A stretch of 64,000 bases of DNA, taken from the NCBI GenBank assembly GCA_904066235.2, contig CAJFCV020000001.1, positions 11,279,291-11,343,290 of the forward strand. The letters run 5' to 3'. Positions 21,927-33,548 of this stretch are shown here, in pieces; the stretch's first letter is position 1; each line of letters begins with the position of its first letter. The notes under the pieces were generated by a model. The model worked only from the letters and a program-made list of their open reading frames with translations. It did not search any database and had not been told where the DNA came from. The translations under genes were made by a program, and so were the position numbers. This DNA is from Bursaphelenchus xylophilus. Taxonomy: Eukaryota; Nematoda; Chromadorea; Rhabditida; Aphelenchoididae.

Positions 21927-22545
21927 GGCCAGAGCTATGGAATGGATTTGAAAAAAAGGAAGGAAGAAAACAAAAGCTCGGAATTTGCATAATTTTAGGA
22001 CAAAATTTCAGACAAATTATCTATTCATATTTTTTTAATCAAGAATTCCGACATCCAAGTCAAAGAAATTATTCATTGGGAATGCTTCTATACGATCAGG
22101 ATGATGGTGAATATCTCGAATACAAGACCGTGAATCTTCAAGACCATCTTAAAGGTTATTTTGAAGACTCTGGTCGGTTGACAGTCCCGGGAATTTAGTC
22201 ATGGTGACATTACTTTACACAAAAAATTGGGTTGAAAATCCAAGAAACAGGTCAAGGAGAAGTGGAAAATATAACACAAAAAATCGCAAAATTTTGGTAA
22301 AATACGTCAACGGTTTTTTTGTGTTATTTTTAGAATAGGTTAGATTAAAGCTCATGATTTTTCAATTGTGTTTACTTTATTCCAGTATAACGTCAATTTT
22401 GAACACAAAAGTCTCGAATGATGACTATTTCTTAAAGTCAGCTTTTAATATATTCGGCAACAAATTTTCCAATATCATTATCTCCCCTTTACTGTACTCT
22501 CAACCGTATTGCACATTCAATATTACTCATCAAACAACAAAAGAA

Positions 22546-24239
22546 TCAATGAAAATCCATGTAAAACGGGTACTTTGGCTGATATTCCGGCGGTGGCTCC
22601 GATGAATCCGTGGCCGTCGAAAATCGCTTCTCATTGACGCTGGAGTCGGCTACACAAAGTTGGGCGGCATCGTAGTCTGGAGGCGGCGCTGTGGGAAGAA
22701 TTGGATATAATCCATTAGGATTTATCTCGACTTCATTACTGGACGACGGCCATTGTTAAAGAATTGCGCGTTTCTTGTCTAGCGGGCCCACAGACAAGAA
22801 ATGCGGGTTTTCTGCGAGGAAGTCCGAAGAGAAGTAGAACGCACGCGCCTTATATACTATTTTGAAAGTCCTAATCTAACTTGCGCCAATTTTCGCCCAA
22901 CTCTGAGTTTTGCCCTTTGAGCATTATTCCTGGGCATTTTTTGATGACCTTGTATCTATAATGAGGTAAACCACGCGATCAATTAGACTTCCATACCTTT
23001 AAAGAGTAGTTAACGTTGATAATGGGGCAATTGTTGAAAGACGGCACGACTGGTGGGATTGGGACGAGGTGTTTATAAGTGAAATTCCCTTTCATCGAAT
23101 GCTCAAAGTCGTGTCGAGCATTTCCAATGATTGTTTCAGTCGACGTGACTTGGCTGACTCCGCCGACTTGCGACAAACTCAAGGGATTCCCTTTGTAATC
23201 TGAGATGGAAGTCCCGGTGTAATGGGCGTGCTGGATCAACTGAAATTTTAAAATTTTTCCAAATAAATAAACGCCCCTAAAACCATTAGAGCCCCCTACT
23301 TACCTGACATTCAATTGCATTGACCTTCTTTTCAGTTACATTCAGAATCTCCACATTCAGCTCGATCTTTTCTCCAGGCACATAGCCCCTTTTATTCGTC
23401 GCAACAATCGCCTTGACATGGCCGGTACGTCCTAATAAGGCCGTAAACGCCTTCTGAGCTTCGGCTTTTACCGGCTCAGTGCTCGAGGGAAAAAGTTTGA
23501 GATCAATGTAGGGCAATACTGTAAATCCTATCTGTTGTTTGCAATCCAGAAACCAAGGGCGATCGATGACCGCTTTCAGAGTGTACCTGATATGACCGTG
23601 GGTCCCTGAAAAATTTTTTGATTATATTTTTTTGAAATTCATTTAAAAAATTTTCAAGGGTTTATCATAGTAGATGACTTGAAATAATGTAAATTGCCAT
23701 ATTACCTTCAAAAGTCGGCGGGGCATTCAATGGAATCACAAAATTGAAAGGAAATATCGTCTCATTTAGCGGTAAATGTTTGTCGGAACTTTGGGGTTTC
23801 CAAAGACATAGCTCTTCGTTCGCGTACATAATCTCTCCATTACGGCGGACTTGCCTTTTCATTTGTCTGTGGCCCCTGAAATTGAAAATTTGTTATGGAA
23901 AACGATTGTAAACTGCTCTAAACAGTCTTCTAGTAGATGGCAACAGCCGTTACGGTGATTTTATGACGGTTTTTCAAAATTTCAAAAAATACGTCATCAT
24001 GACGAATTCTTCCGAAAATGGTATCTATACTTTGAGAATTTTGTAACAGCATCTTCCTTGTCAGTACATTTCGTTTTCATTTTAAAACTCCTCAATAAAT
24101 CTACCTTAAAATACCCATGATGACGGATTTTCTAGAATTCCCGAACTCACTCTCCAACAGTCTCCGTGGTTCCCCAACTAGCCTTGGCCGCTCCTTTGAA
24201 ATGAATATGAACTCCATTTGATTTGACGGCGTCATCAAA
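22546..24239 (-). CDS. Alpha-arrestin (ARRDC-type), 5' end not found
   Basis: Exons seen: 24151-24239 (DDAVKSNGVHIHFKGAAKASW), 23706-23875 (ELCLWKPQSS, NETIFPFNFVIPLNAPPTFEG), 23304-23605 (HGHIRYTLKAVIDRPWF, GYVPGEKIELNVEILN), 22997-23239 (ends NCPIINVNYSLK) and a last exon ending 22546. These cover N- and C-arrestin folds. The end carries two PPxY motifs (APPPDY, EPPPEY), the NEDD4-type ubiquitin-ligase docking signal, so the protein is likely a trafficking adaptor. The acceptor of the last exon is uncertain: phase suggests it begins near 22740 (frame NGLYPILPTAPPPDY) or that a short exon is missed. The first coding exon must lie beyond the satellite array, or is lost. Confidence 0.85.
22771..22801. 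repeat. 10-bp stem hairpin in arrestin 3' intron
   Basis: TTTCTTGTCT and AGACAAGAAA flank an 11-nt centre AGCGGGCCCAC. It is a perfect 10-bp inverted repeat. Confidence 0.7.
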
Positions 24240-24240
24240 C

Positions 24241-26120
24241 TACGCCCACACTGGGCGAAACACTCTGATATTATACTAGACACCGGTTTTGAAAAAAGGT
24301 GAATTAGTGATGAAGGAGTGAATTGACAAGACATACACCATTCGAAAGGTAACCTCCTAAGATTTTAGCATGGCAAGTTTCAGCATTTTTGGAATCAAAT
24401 TACGCCCACACTGGGCGAAACACTCTGATATTATACTAGCCACCGGTTTTGAAAAAAGGTGAATTAGTGATGACGGAGTTAATTGACAAGACATAGACCA
24501 TTCGAAAGGTAACCTCCTAAGATTTTAGCATGGCAAGTTTCAGCATTTTTGGAATCAAACTACGCCCACACTGGGCGAAACACTCTGATATTATACTAGA
24601 CACCGGTTTTGAAAAAAGGTGAATTAGTGATGAAGGAGTGAATTGACAAGACATACACCATTCGAAAGCTAATCGCCTAAGATTTTAGCATGGCAAGTTT
24701 CAGCTTTTTTGGAATCAAACTACGCCGACACTGGGCGAAAAACTCTGATATTATACTATACTAGGCACCGGTTTAAAAAAAAAAGTGAATTATTGATGAC
24801 GGAGTGAATTGACAAGACATACATACACCATTCGAAAGCTAATCGCCTAAGATTTTAGCATGGCAAGTTTCAGCTTTTTTGGAATCAAACTACGCCGACA
24901 CTGGGCGAAAAACTCTGATATTATACTATACTAGGCACCGGTTTAAAAAAAAAGTGAATTATTGATGACGGAGTGAATTGACAAGACATACACCATTCGA
25001 AAGCTAATCGCCTGAGATTTTAGCATGGCAAGTTTCAGCTTTTTTGGAATCAAACTACGCCGACACTGGGCGAAAAACTCTGATATTATACTAGACACCG
25101 GTTTTAAAAAAAGTGAATTAGTGATGAAGGAGTGAATTGACAAGACACACACCATTCGAAAGCTAATCGCCTGAGATTTTAGCATGGCAAGTTTCAGCTT
25201 TTTTGGAATCAAACTACGCCGACACTGGGCGAAAAACTCTGATATTATACTATACTAGGCACCGGTTTAAAAAAAGTGAATTATTGATGACGGAGTGAAT
25301 TGACAAGACATACACCATTCGAAAGCTAATCGCCTGAGATTTTAGCATGGCAAGTTTCAGCTTTTTTGGAATCAAACTACGCCGACACTGGGCGAAAAAC
25401 TCTGATATTATACTATACTAGGCACCGGTTTAAAAAAAAAGTGAATTATTGATGACGGAGTGAATTGACAAGACATACATACACCATTCGAAAGGTAACC
25501 TCCTAAGATTTTAGCATGGCAAGTTTCAGCTTTTTTGGAATCAAATTACGCCCGCCCCAGGCCAAAAACTCTGATATTATACTAGACATCGGTTTTGAAA
25601 AAAGGTGAATTAGTGATGACGGAGTGAATTGACAAGACATACACCATTCGAAAGCTAATCGCCTGAGATTTTAGCATGGCAAGTTTCAGCTTTTTTGGAA
25701 TCAAACTACGCCGACACTGGGCGAAAAACTCTGATATTATACTATACTAGGCACCGGTTTAAAAAAAAAGTGAATTATTGATGACGGAGTGAATTGACAA
25801 GACATACATACACCATTCGAAAGGTAACCTCCTAAGATTTTAGCATGGCAAGTTTCAGCTTTTTTGGAATCAAATTACGCCCGCCCCAGGCCAAAAACTC
25901 TGATATTATACTAGACATCGGTTTTAAAAAAAAGTGAATTAGTGATGAAGGAGTGAATTGACAAGACATACACCATTCAAAAGCTAATCGCATGAGATTT
26001 TAGCACGGCAAGTTTCAGCTTTTTTGGAATCAGATTACGCCCACACTGGTCGAAACACTCTGATATTACCAGGCACCAGTTTAAAAAAAAGTGAATTAGT
26101 GATGTCGGAGTAAATCCTCA
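24241..26120. repeat. Satellite array, twelve ~160-170-bp units
   Basis: Units start (TACGCC anchor) at 24241, 24401, 24561, 24721, 24891, 25056, 25215, 25378, 25547, 25707, 25876 and 26036. The consensus holds GGGCGAAAMACTCTGATATT, a CACCGGTTT word, GTGAATTAKTGATGA and GCATGGCAAGTTTCAGC. Units at 25378/25547 and 25707/25876 alternate two variants (CGACACTGG and CCGCCCCAGG), forming a ~329-bp higher-order dimer. The array begins one base into the acceptor of an arrestin exon. Confidence 0.93.
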
Positions 26121-26585
26121 CCAATCACATGTACAACTTTAATTTGGGCGTTTTGCTTTAAAAGACGATTTCTGAGTCAGTGCGTCAGCCGTGGACATAG
26201 GAAAAAATCGATTTTTAGTTTTTTGCATTAAAATGACTGTTGAAAGGTGCTAAGTAAAAGCGAACAATATTTTTTCCCAAAACCTTCATCAAGGTACATT
26301 TTTTTACAATTTACTGTTTTAGAAGTAATCGCCTCCAGCTGTCGTATCTTACCTTACTCGGCGATGATTTGACGGTTACTGAAGTTTTTGACCCTTGCGA
26401 TGACGATGGAACCATTATTTTTCCGATTTTCCTACTGTAACATACCGTAATACCGTATCGGCCGCTAAAAAACGGCCGTAGAATCTTTCTTTCTGGAAAT
26501 TTCACAGGCGATTTTACGATTTTTGGAATCAGCATAGAATTCTGCTCTAGAGGCAATCAAAAAAAGTTCGAAAAAAGCTGCGACA

Positions 26586-26660
26586 AATTTCGTGGTATAG
26601 TGGTTAGTGGTCGGGACTACCAATCCAGCGACCCGGGTTCGAGTCCGGCTGGGTGCGAAT
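26586..26660 (+). other. tRNA-like sequence, left arm
   Basis: GGTATAGTGGTTAGTGGTC resembles a tRNA D-arm/box A, and GGGTTCGAGTCC is a perfect box B. The T-stem has mismatches and the acceptor does not pair cleanly, so it is a tRNA-derived repeat segment with possible Pol III promoter activity. Confidence 0.6.
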
Positions 26661-27483
26661 ATCGAAAAGGAGTCGGAAATTAAATTTATTGTGATTCAGA
26701 GGTTTGTATATTTTGCCACGAGCAATTATCAATGTCAATGGTAGCTGGATTCGAGGCTAAAGCGGGGTTTATATAATTTTAGAGGTTCAATACATGAAAA
26801 AATAAAAGTGCTTCAAACCGGTTGAAATTGATAATACTTATTCTAAGGGCTATTCTAAGACGCTTTCTCGTTAACTTTTTTTTGGTAGCTTACTGTAACA
26901 TGGATTACTGTGACATGAAATTCTGTTTTATTTTTCGCATACCACGGGGCGTAGAGAGCTCGGACTATCACCATATTGATAGAGATGGTTAATAACGAGT
27001 TGGCTTGCATACAAAATTTTCTTTATGGCCACACAGTTTGAAACAACACAGTTATTTCACGCAGTTTTGTCAGATAGCGATGATATCAAGACAGGCTGGA
27101 AATAAAGCGGAAATTTATTTTGTATACCTAGAGTGCATCTACTTCGTTGTTTGAGCGACCTAGTCAAAAAAACTCATGACTGGATGCAACAACTTTGAAG
27201 AAAATCGCGCTTAAGTACAAAATCTTTATCTTACTGTAGTGCATGGAACAGTAAGCTACCAGAAAAAAGTTAACGAGAAAGTGTCTTAGAATAGCCCTTA
27301 GAATAAGTATTATCAATTTCAACCGGTTTGAAGCACTTTTATTTTTTCACGTATTGAACCTCTAAAATTATATAAACCCCGCTTTAGCCTCGAATCCAGC
27401 TACCATTGACATTGATAATTGCTCGTCGCAAAATATACAAACCTCTGAATCACAATAAATTTAATTTCCGACTCCTTTTCGAT

Positions 27484-27560
27484 ATTCGCACCCAGCCGGA
27501 CTCGAACCCGGGTCGCTGGATTGGTAGTCCCGACCACTAACCACTATACCACGAAATTTG
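27484..27560 (-). other. tRNA-like sequence, right arm
   Basis: Inverted counterpart of 26586-26660; box B GGGTTCGAGTCC reads on the minus strand. Confidence 0.6.
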
Positions 27561-27998
27561 TCGCAGCTTTTTTTGAACTTTTTTTGATTGCCTCTAGAGC
27601 AGAATTTTATGCTGATTCCAAAAATCGTAAAATCGCCTGTGAAATTTCCAGAAAGAAAGATTCTACGGCCGTTTTTTAGCGGCCGATACGGCATTACGGC
27701 ATGTTACAGTAGGAAAATCGGAAAAATAATGATTCCATCGTCATCGCAAGGGTCCAAAACTTCAGTAACCGTCAAATCATCGCCGAGTAAGGTAAGATAC
27801 GACAGCTGGAGGCGATTACTTCTAAAACAGTAAATTGTAAAAAAATGTACCTTGATGAAGGTTTTGGGAAAAAATATTGTTCGCTTTTGCTTAGCACCTT
27901 TCAACAGTCATTTTAATGCAAAAAACTCAAAATCGATTTTTTCCTATGTCCACCCCTAACAGACGGCTGATGCACTGACTCAGAAATTGTCTTTTAAT

Positions 27999-28910
27999 TG
28001 TTCGACAGGATCTTCCAAAAGAACCGAAATGTAAGTTTTTTTATTTTGCTCGGACACGTTTCGTCGTATAACGGCGCGTGCAGGCTACAGGGTTTTTTAT
28101 GTTACCAAATCTGTAAAACAAATCTAGATCGATCGTGGCACGTCGTTTTTTTCTGCTAATTACGGTTTGTATCGCCACGAAAAACAAGCTTTTGGCGTAA
28201 TGCTTTAAAATTTTTTTTGGCTTGCGAAGCTAAAAATTTTTGCCGGTTGCACCACAAAAACATTTTTTGCCAAAAAATGTGGCATTGTGCATTTTTTATA
28301 ATTTTCCTTTTGTTGTGGCCACATGCATAAAGTGATGTGTAACAGCATAAATAGCATCATATTTAACAAAAAATACATGAATATATATTTAAGGAGCGTC
28401 AACAATACTAATAATCTTATTAATCTGATATTCGGCGATACCACCTCTTAGTATAACATAATCCGGGAATTGAAAAAAATTCGCGTACAGAAAATTCTGC
28501 AACTGAACACATATTTTCTCTGGATTCTTCCGCATCAACTGGCATATCGGGTATACCCAAGTTTCGTTGGAACTGCGAGATATGACCGAATCTTTAACTG
28601 AAACACCCATGATGTTTTAGATGAATATGGAAAGGCTAAGATGATAACAGGTGTCATGTTGATTCTTAAAGGAGCTTAGTCCATCGAAATTTCAGAAAAT
28701 ATCATTCAATGAGTATGTGTGCCGATGGTTTTTGCGTAAATTAGGTTGTGGTAAATTAGAATTTTCGGCGCTTCTTCCCTCTTTTTTCAATCAATAATAG
28801 CGCCGCCCCGTTAAAAAAACATTTTCCAATTACGAAAGAACGATGTGCGTGGAGGATGTAATTAGCACGATGTCTCAGTGAATATCAAATTGTGAGTATT
28901 TAAATTTCAG
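27999..28910. other. Spacer with one doubtful minus ORF
   Basis: A minus frame at 28389-28610 (73 codons, starts MGVSVKDSVISRSSNETW) is preceded by an A/T-rich leader and may be a small gene; it has no recognised family. The rest is AT-rich and without splice-bounded frames. No dynein exon is present upstream of 28911. Confidence 0.3.
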
Positions 28911-31016
28911 GAGTCGAGTGATGTCCTAGCCAAGCTCGATATTATCTATCAAGAATTGGTCAAAAACACCTTTTACTATGTCTCCCGAGCTCTGTACAAA
29001 CAGGATCGTCTGGCATTTGCTCTACGGTTCGTGAAGGCTGAACTGTTCGATGATAAGGTAAGGGTTTCAAACTGTGGTTTCTGTTTTTAGATGTTGTATT
29101 AGGTACCAGCGAAGAATTAGTTTAAAACTGCCGTCTTTGATAGGTGTATTACCTAAATTCATGCTTAAGATTTCCTCTTGCAGGAGTGGAACTTTTTCAG
29201 CGGCAACCTGGTGGATGAAGCGGTCTTGGACTCTGGATCTGCACCTTCTTGGCTGTCCGAAGAGGTTCAACAACAATTCGCGAGATTACGAGCGTATCTT
29301 TCTCTCTTTATTCACAATTAGGTTTGCAAGATCGTTCTTCATTAACAGACTATGCATAACAATAGTAGCCAGCTTCCGGGGCATATTTATCAGAAACTCA
29401 AATTTCCAGAAGGTTCTTCTGATCTCAACCGGAGAATGCAACCACCGCAATGACGTCACTTGTTACGCGTAGTCTTCAAGTGCCATCGATTAATCCGCCA
29501 TCCAATGAGCTCATAGTTGCCACCTAATCGGCCGATATTGCTGATCCTCGGTCTATTGAATAACGTCCATTTTGTACCCGATTTCTTGCTCATGATTCAC
29601 TCAGTAAGTTTTATTTTTAGATGTTATTTCTTTCAAGCCACTCTAATTTCGACTGCCTTTGAAGCAAAATTTATATTGTACTTGATATTAACGTCAAAAA
29701 TTTTGATCTCAGGAGTCGCGCACCAGATCTCCAAGTCCGTCCTTCCGTCTATGGCTGAGTGCAGAGCCAGACAACCAATTCCCAGCGGTTCCATTGCAAG
29801 ACGCACTCAAGATTGCGTACGAGACGCCTCCGGGAATCAAACACAATATTAGCGGGACTTTGAAACAATGGATTGACGTGGAAGGAAATAGTGGGAAATC
29901 GGAGTTGGAACTGAAGACTCAATTCTTGTTGGCGTGGTTCCACGCTATCATCTAAGAAAGAAGAACGTATATTCCACAGGTAAAGTTGTGTTATCCATGA
30001 TAAGATTTTCTTGAAATTTAGGGATGGCTAAAGTTTTACGAGTTCAATTCGAACGACTTGAGAGTTGCCAGACAGGTCCTTGATGCGATGGGTTCAAAGA
30101 ATGGTGAGTTCTTTGCGTACTTTTTAGTTTTTTGTTGTTTAGGTTATAATTGGGAATCGATTCGCGGCTTTATGGAAGATGCGATATATGGGGGAATAAT
30201 CGAGAATCAACTCGACATTGGAGTACTGTCATCTTACTTGGACAAGTTTTTGAGCCAAAAAATGGTGACGAGTAGAGATGGGGAACTGGATTCAAATCTT
30301 AGAATGCCCGAGGCTAAATCAATGAACGAGTGGCTGGATTTCGTCAAGAATAAGGTGAGGAATGCCATACCTTTTCCGGCCGACAGCCTTACTAAATGCC
30401 CTTAGGCAATGTAGTGCAAGGTGGGTGGAAAATCGAGGAAATTATGGGGATTACGGCAGTTTTTGGGCCGTTTCTGGAGTGGGAAGTGTTGTAAATTTGA
30501 AGAAGAGAGTTTTTTAGTTGAGCTAGAGCGGTTACGGTAGTTTTAAAATAACAAGATTGATTTTTTTTGTTGATTTACTACTACGATATAAATTTTTTTT
30601 TCAGACACCTAAATGTTGGCGTGAACAGACTCCAATTCGTCACTAGCTTGTCCAAAATACAGTCCAGAGCCCCCTCGATCCAGACTGGCCAACAAAAAAT
30701 TCAGGGCGCCGTTCTGGGAGGAGGCCATTTAATGGCTGTGGACCAGAATTCTGCAGCGATTTCTTCGGCTCCGGTCATACATGTGGCGTGGATTGGAATG
30801 GTAGGATCAGTTTTGGGGTGTGGGGGATGTTTTCGACAAAATTTGATGATTTTTTTTATTTTTTAGGATGAACCCGAGCCATATCGTCAAGAAGAAAGCG
30901 CCGAAATCCCATTGTTTGTGGCTTCAAACCGAACGGAATTCGTATGCCAAGTGAAAGTCCCGTGCTCCCAAGGCCAAAGAGAGCAGTGGGTCCTGGCGGC
31001 GTTTACCCGGATTTGA
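28911..31016 (+). pseudogene. Cytoplasmic dynein-2 heavy chain, C-terminal fragment
   Basis: Exon-like blocks match the end of dynein-2 (CHE-3/DYNC2H1), the retrograde intraflagellar-transport motor: TFYYVSRALYKQDRLAFALR, FRLWLSAEPDNQF, YETPPGIKHNI, GWLKFYEFNSNDLRVARQVL, EDAIYGGIIENQLDIGVL and a last exon VKVPCSQGQREQWVL ending TGA at 31014. Splice sites are largely intact, but a TAA at 29953-29955 interrupts FHAII/ERRTYIPQ where the family has a glutamine. The frame shifts near 29417 between FQKVLL and QPENATTAMTS, and roughly 150 residues between the SYLDKFL block and the NRLQFVTSL block are absent. The preceding ~3500 residues are not in the window. A polyadenylation-type AATAAA follows at about 31090. 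Confidence 0.85.
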
Positions 31017-31142
31017 TTCAAATATCATACGTCATATTTTGCATTTATTTTTTATAATTATATTGTTGTGTGATTGTATGATCTCATTGAATAAATAGAA
31101 GGTAATTTGTAGTTGTAATTAGCTGAATTTCCAGTGATTCTA

Positions 31143-33134
31143 CTTTATGTTAGATTTTTTCTTCAAGACCGAGTAGATTGAGCTTGGAGGCAGCTGGGAA
31201 TGGTCCTCATCAAACAGGATCTGAATTTTCTGCTTGGATTTCTTCAAATTTTCGGCGAGATGGTCCATCTGGAAGTAAAATTTTATAAAAGTCAACATGT
31301 GCAATATCCAAAAAAAACTAAAATTTTAGACAAAAAACTAACTAGACTACAAGATCGAGTCCCAAGCGGCCATTAGACACAGAGGCTTTTTGACGTTTGT
31401 TTGAGAAATCCACTGGCCGATAAGGCACCGAACTCATTCCAGTTTAAGGTTTCTTCTCCATACATGGCTGGAAACAGTAAGAGTCAAATCACATCAATTC
31501 GAGATTTTTGCCATTTCCCGATATTATACAGGGTGACCCAAAAAACGATCATCAAGACTTTTCGTAATAAAAAGTTTGTTTTTCGGTACAAGCACAAATT
31601 TATGAATTCAAACGATAAACAACAAACCTGGTGATCAAGTACTAAGCTAGTTTCAAAGCAGCAGCACTTGGCGGCGATATAGAGCGCCAAACGCAACTTA
31701 AAATTTTGGGCTCGGGGCCGCAGCTTTTTTCGGGGAAATCGTTCCCGTTCTCAGCGCAGCGACCACTCAGTGACTCCAAACTGTTGTGACGTGTAGTACA
31801 GGTACTGCCCTCCAATTGAAAAAAAATTTATAGTTCATCGGTGTCAGATCCGGCGAGCAGGCGCACTTTTCGCAGACTGGGTCAAATCGGAAAAATCGGT
31901 CCCATTACTGGTCTTGAATCGCTTTTGCCTTGTGAGCCAGCGCTGAGTCTAGTTGAAACGCTAAATTTGCATCGCCAACGTTCTTCTAAGTCAACGGAAG
32001 CACGACGAGATGGAGATTAACGCAGAGCTAGAATTTTGCCCCCTTGATCCACTAAAAGCATGGATTTCTTGCCGCTGGCACAAATTCCGCCACAGAGGGT
32101 AACGGTCCGCATTTTGTCGGGTTTTGACGTTAGCTAATGTGCTCGGGGCCTCATTGGACCAGATCCTGTCGTTCTGGTGGTCGTGCATCCGCTAAACATT
32201 AAACCACGAAAGGAATGTGCTCACACCTCTGAGCTGCGGCCCGACACTTAAGTTTCAGGCATCCCTGGCGCTCTACGCGCTTGTTGCCGCCCTTGAGGGG
32301 TTGACCTTTTTGCAGCTTGTACAGTACGGGGTTGAGCTTTTCTTTGGCTATTCGGTTGACGAATTGATCGCTGATACCGTTCTTGCGGGCGATTTTTTCT
32401 CGAAATTCGCGGAGTTTGTTGTTAATGATGCCGCGTCTCGCAGAAGTGTTTGCGGTGCGTTTTCGTTCACTTCCTGGACGCTGACTACTCTTGCCAAGCT
32501 ACTTGTAACTTGGGATTGTTTTCGTCACAGCGTCCTTTCCACATCTAGCAAATTAACAAGTTTCCTTTTGTCGAAACGGTCCCAAAATCGCAGTCCCTTT
32601 CTATTGACATTTAAAAAACATGTTAATCAATCGATATGGACATAAAAAGGGAAGTATTAGGACAGAAAAAAGCGGAGAATTTAATAGTGCAATAATTATT
32701 TCCCTGAATCTAAAAATTTTCGCGTTAGGACACAAACAAATTTGATGATCGTTTTTTTGGGTCACCCTGTACATGACAGAAAAGCAACATCTGGTTGAAA
32801 CAACTTACAATACTCCTTCTTTGGGCTGATCCCATCCTCAGAAAATCCGTCAAAGGCTCGTGTACGTTCTCGGACCAAGAGAATTCCAGATATACTTGTA
32901 GAAGATACCAGTTTTGATAACAACTCTCTAAAAGAAGAATAATATAAAAAAACTTTACCAAAATTTTTTCGCAAAGCTCAGCGGCCAAGCCCTTACCTTG
33001 TCAAATCATCCACAGCGACCAGTGCTATCAGCTCATTGAATCCCCATGGCAAACCTTTAACGGCCGTCTCAATCTCTGCGGATTCCTTGATCTCAATCAA
33101 AAGACCAACATTTCCTTCTCTCCCAGCTAAATTC
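31143..33134 (-). pseudogene. Partial nicastrin copy, disrupted by transposon
   Basis: Colinear with the complete nicastrin gene: 31143-31385 matches 49587-49812, 31388-31528 matches ~50928-51082, and 32770-33134 matches ~51083-51440. About 1.1 kb (49812-50928 equivalent) is deleted, 5' exons beyond intron 2 and all 3' exons are missing, and a mariner element sits in an intron. Surviving exon pieces remain open (FDGFSEDGISPKKEY, LPWGFNELIALVAVDDLTR), so the duplication is probably not ancient. It cannot make nicastrin. Confidence 0.9.
31529..32769 (-). mobile_element. Mariner/Tc1-superfamily transposon, decayed, 1241 bp
   Basis: Terminal inverted repeats of ~28 bp (CAGGGTGACCCAAAAAACGA) are flanked by TA on both sides. 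On the minus strand the middle retains transposase-like peptide RIWSNEAPSTLANVKTRQN, then after a frameshift LCGGICASGKKSMLLVDQGG, matching the catalytic-core region of mariner-type DDE transposases. Frames are broken throughout, so it cannot move itself. The undisrupted target is preserved in the nicastrin gene near 51082. Confidence 0.9.
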
Positions 33135-33548
33135 ATTCAGAAGCTGATAAAAAGTTGAATCACTAAGCACAGAGGGTTGCTGTGGGCACAAAACGATCTA
33201 AAAGTCCGTAAACATTAAAGAATGCATCAAAATCAAAAGTAAGCAAACAGAATTCATCAAAAACTCACCAAAACGTGGCATGCATCCCAAACATTGTGTC
33301 CATGGTCGCCCAGATACCCACAAAATTCCATGAAGTCCTCCGAAAAATCACAACGCGTTGCAACGTTTCAATAATTTTGCCAACAAAAAAATTGAATAAA
33401 AATTGGAAGAAAAAAGTCAAATTCTGCCACGAATTCTCACAAAAAAAAACAAATTTGCATATTCGAAATTCACCAAATTTTCGTTTTCATTTTTCTCATT
33501 TACCGGTAATTCCCCCAGGAATCTGGTTTTGTCGCTTACGCTATCATC

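Larger units (their letters stand above)
26155..27998. mobile_element. Fold-back element with tRNA-like arms
   Basis: A near-perfect inverted repeat: the left arm ~26155-26900 (AAAGACGATTTCTGAGTCAG onward) is mirrored at ~27235-27998, with a ~330-bp spacer. Each arm carries one tRNA-like segment. Related to the block at 1-2690 (shared TTTTATGC/GCATTAAAATGACTGTTGA words). No transposase frame. The 81-codon frames occur once per arm and mirror each other. Confidence 0.88.

Noticed and set aside
24241..26120. CRISPR-like array
   Set aside because: Units are contiguous ~160-170-bp tandem repeats without unique spacers, in a eukaryotic genome.
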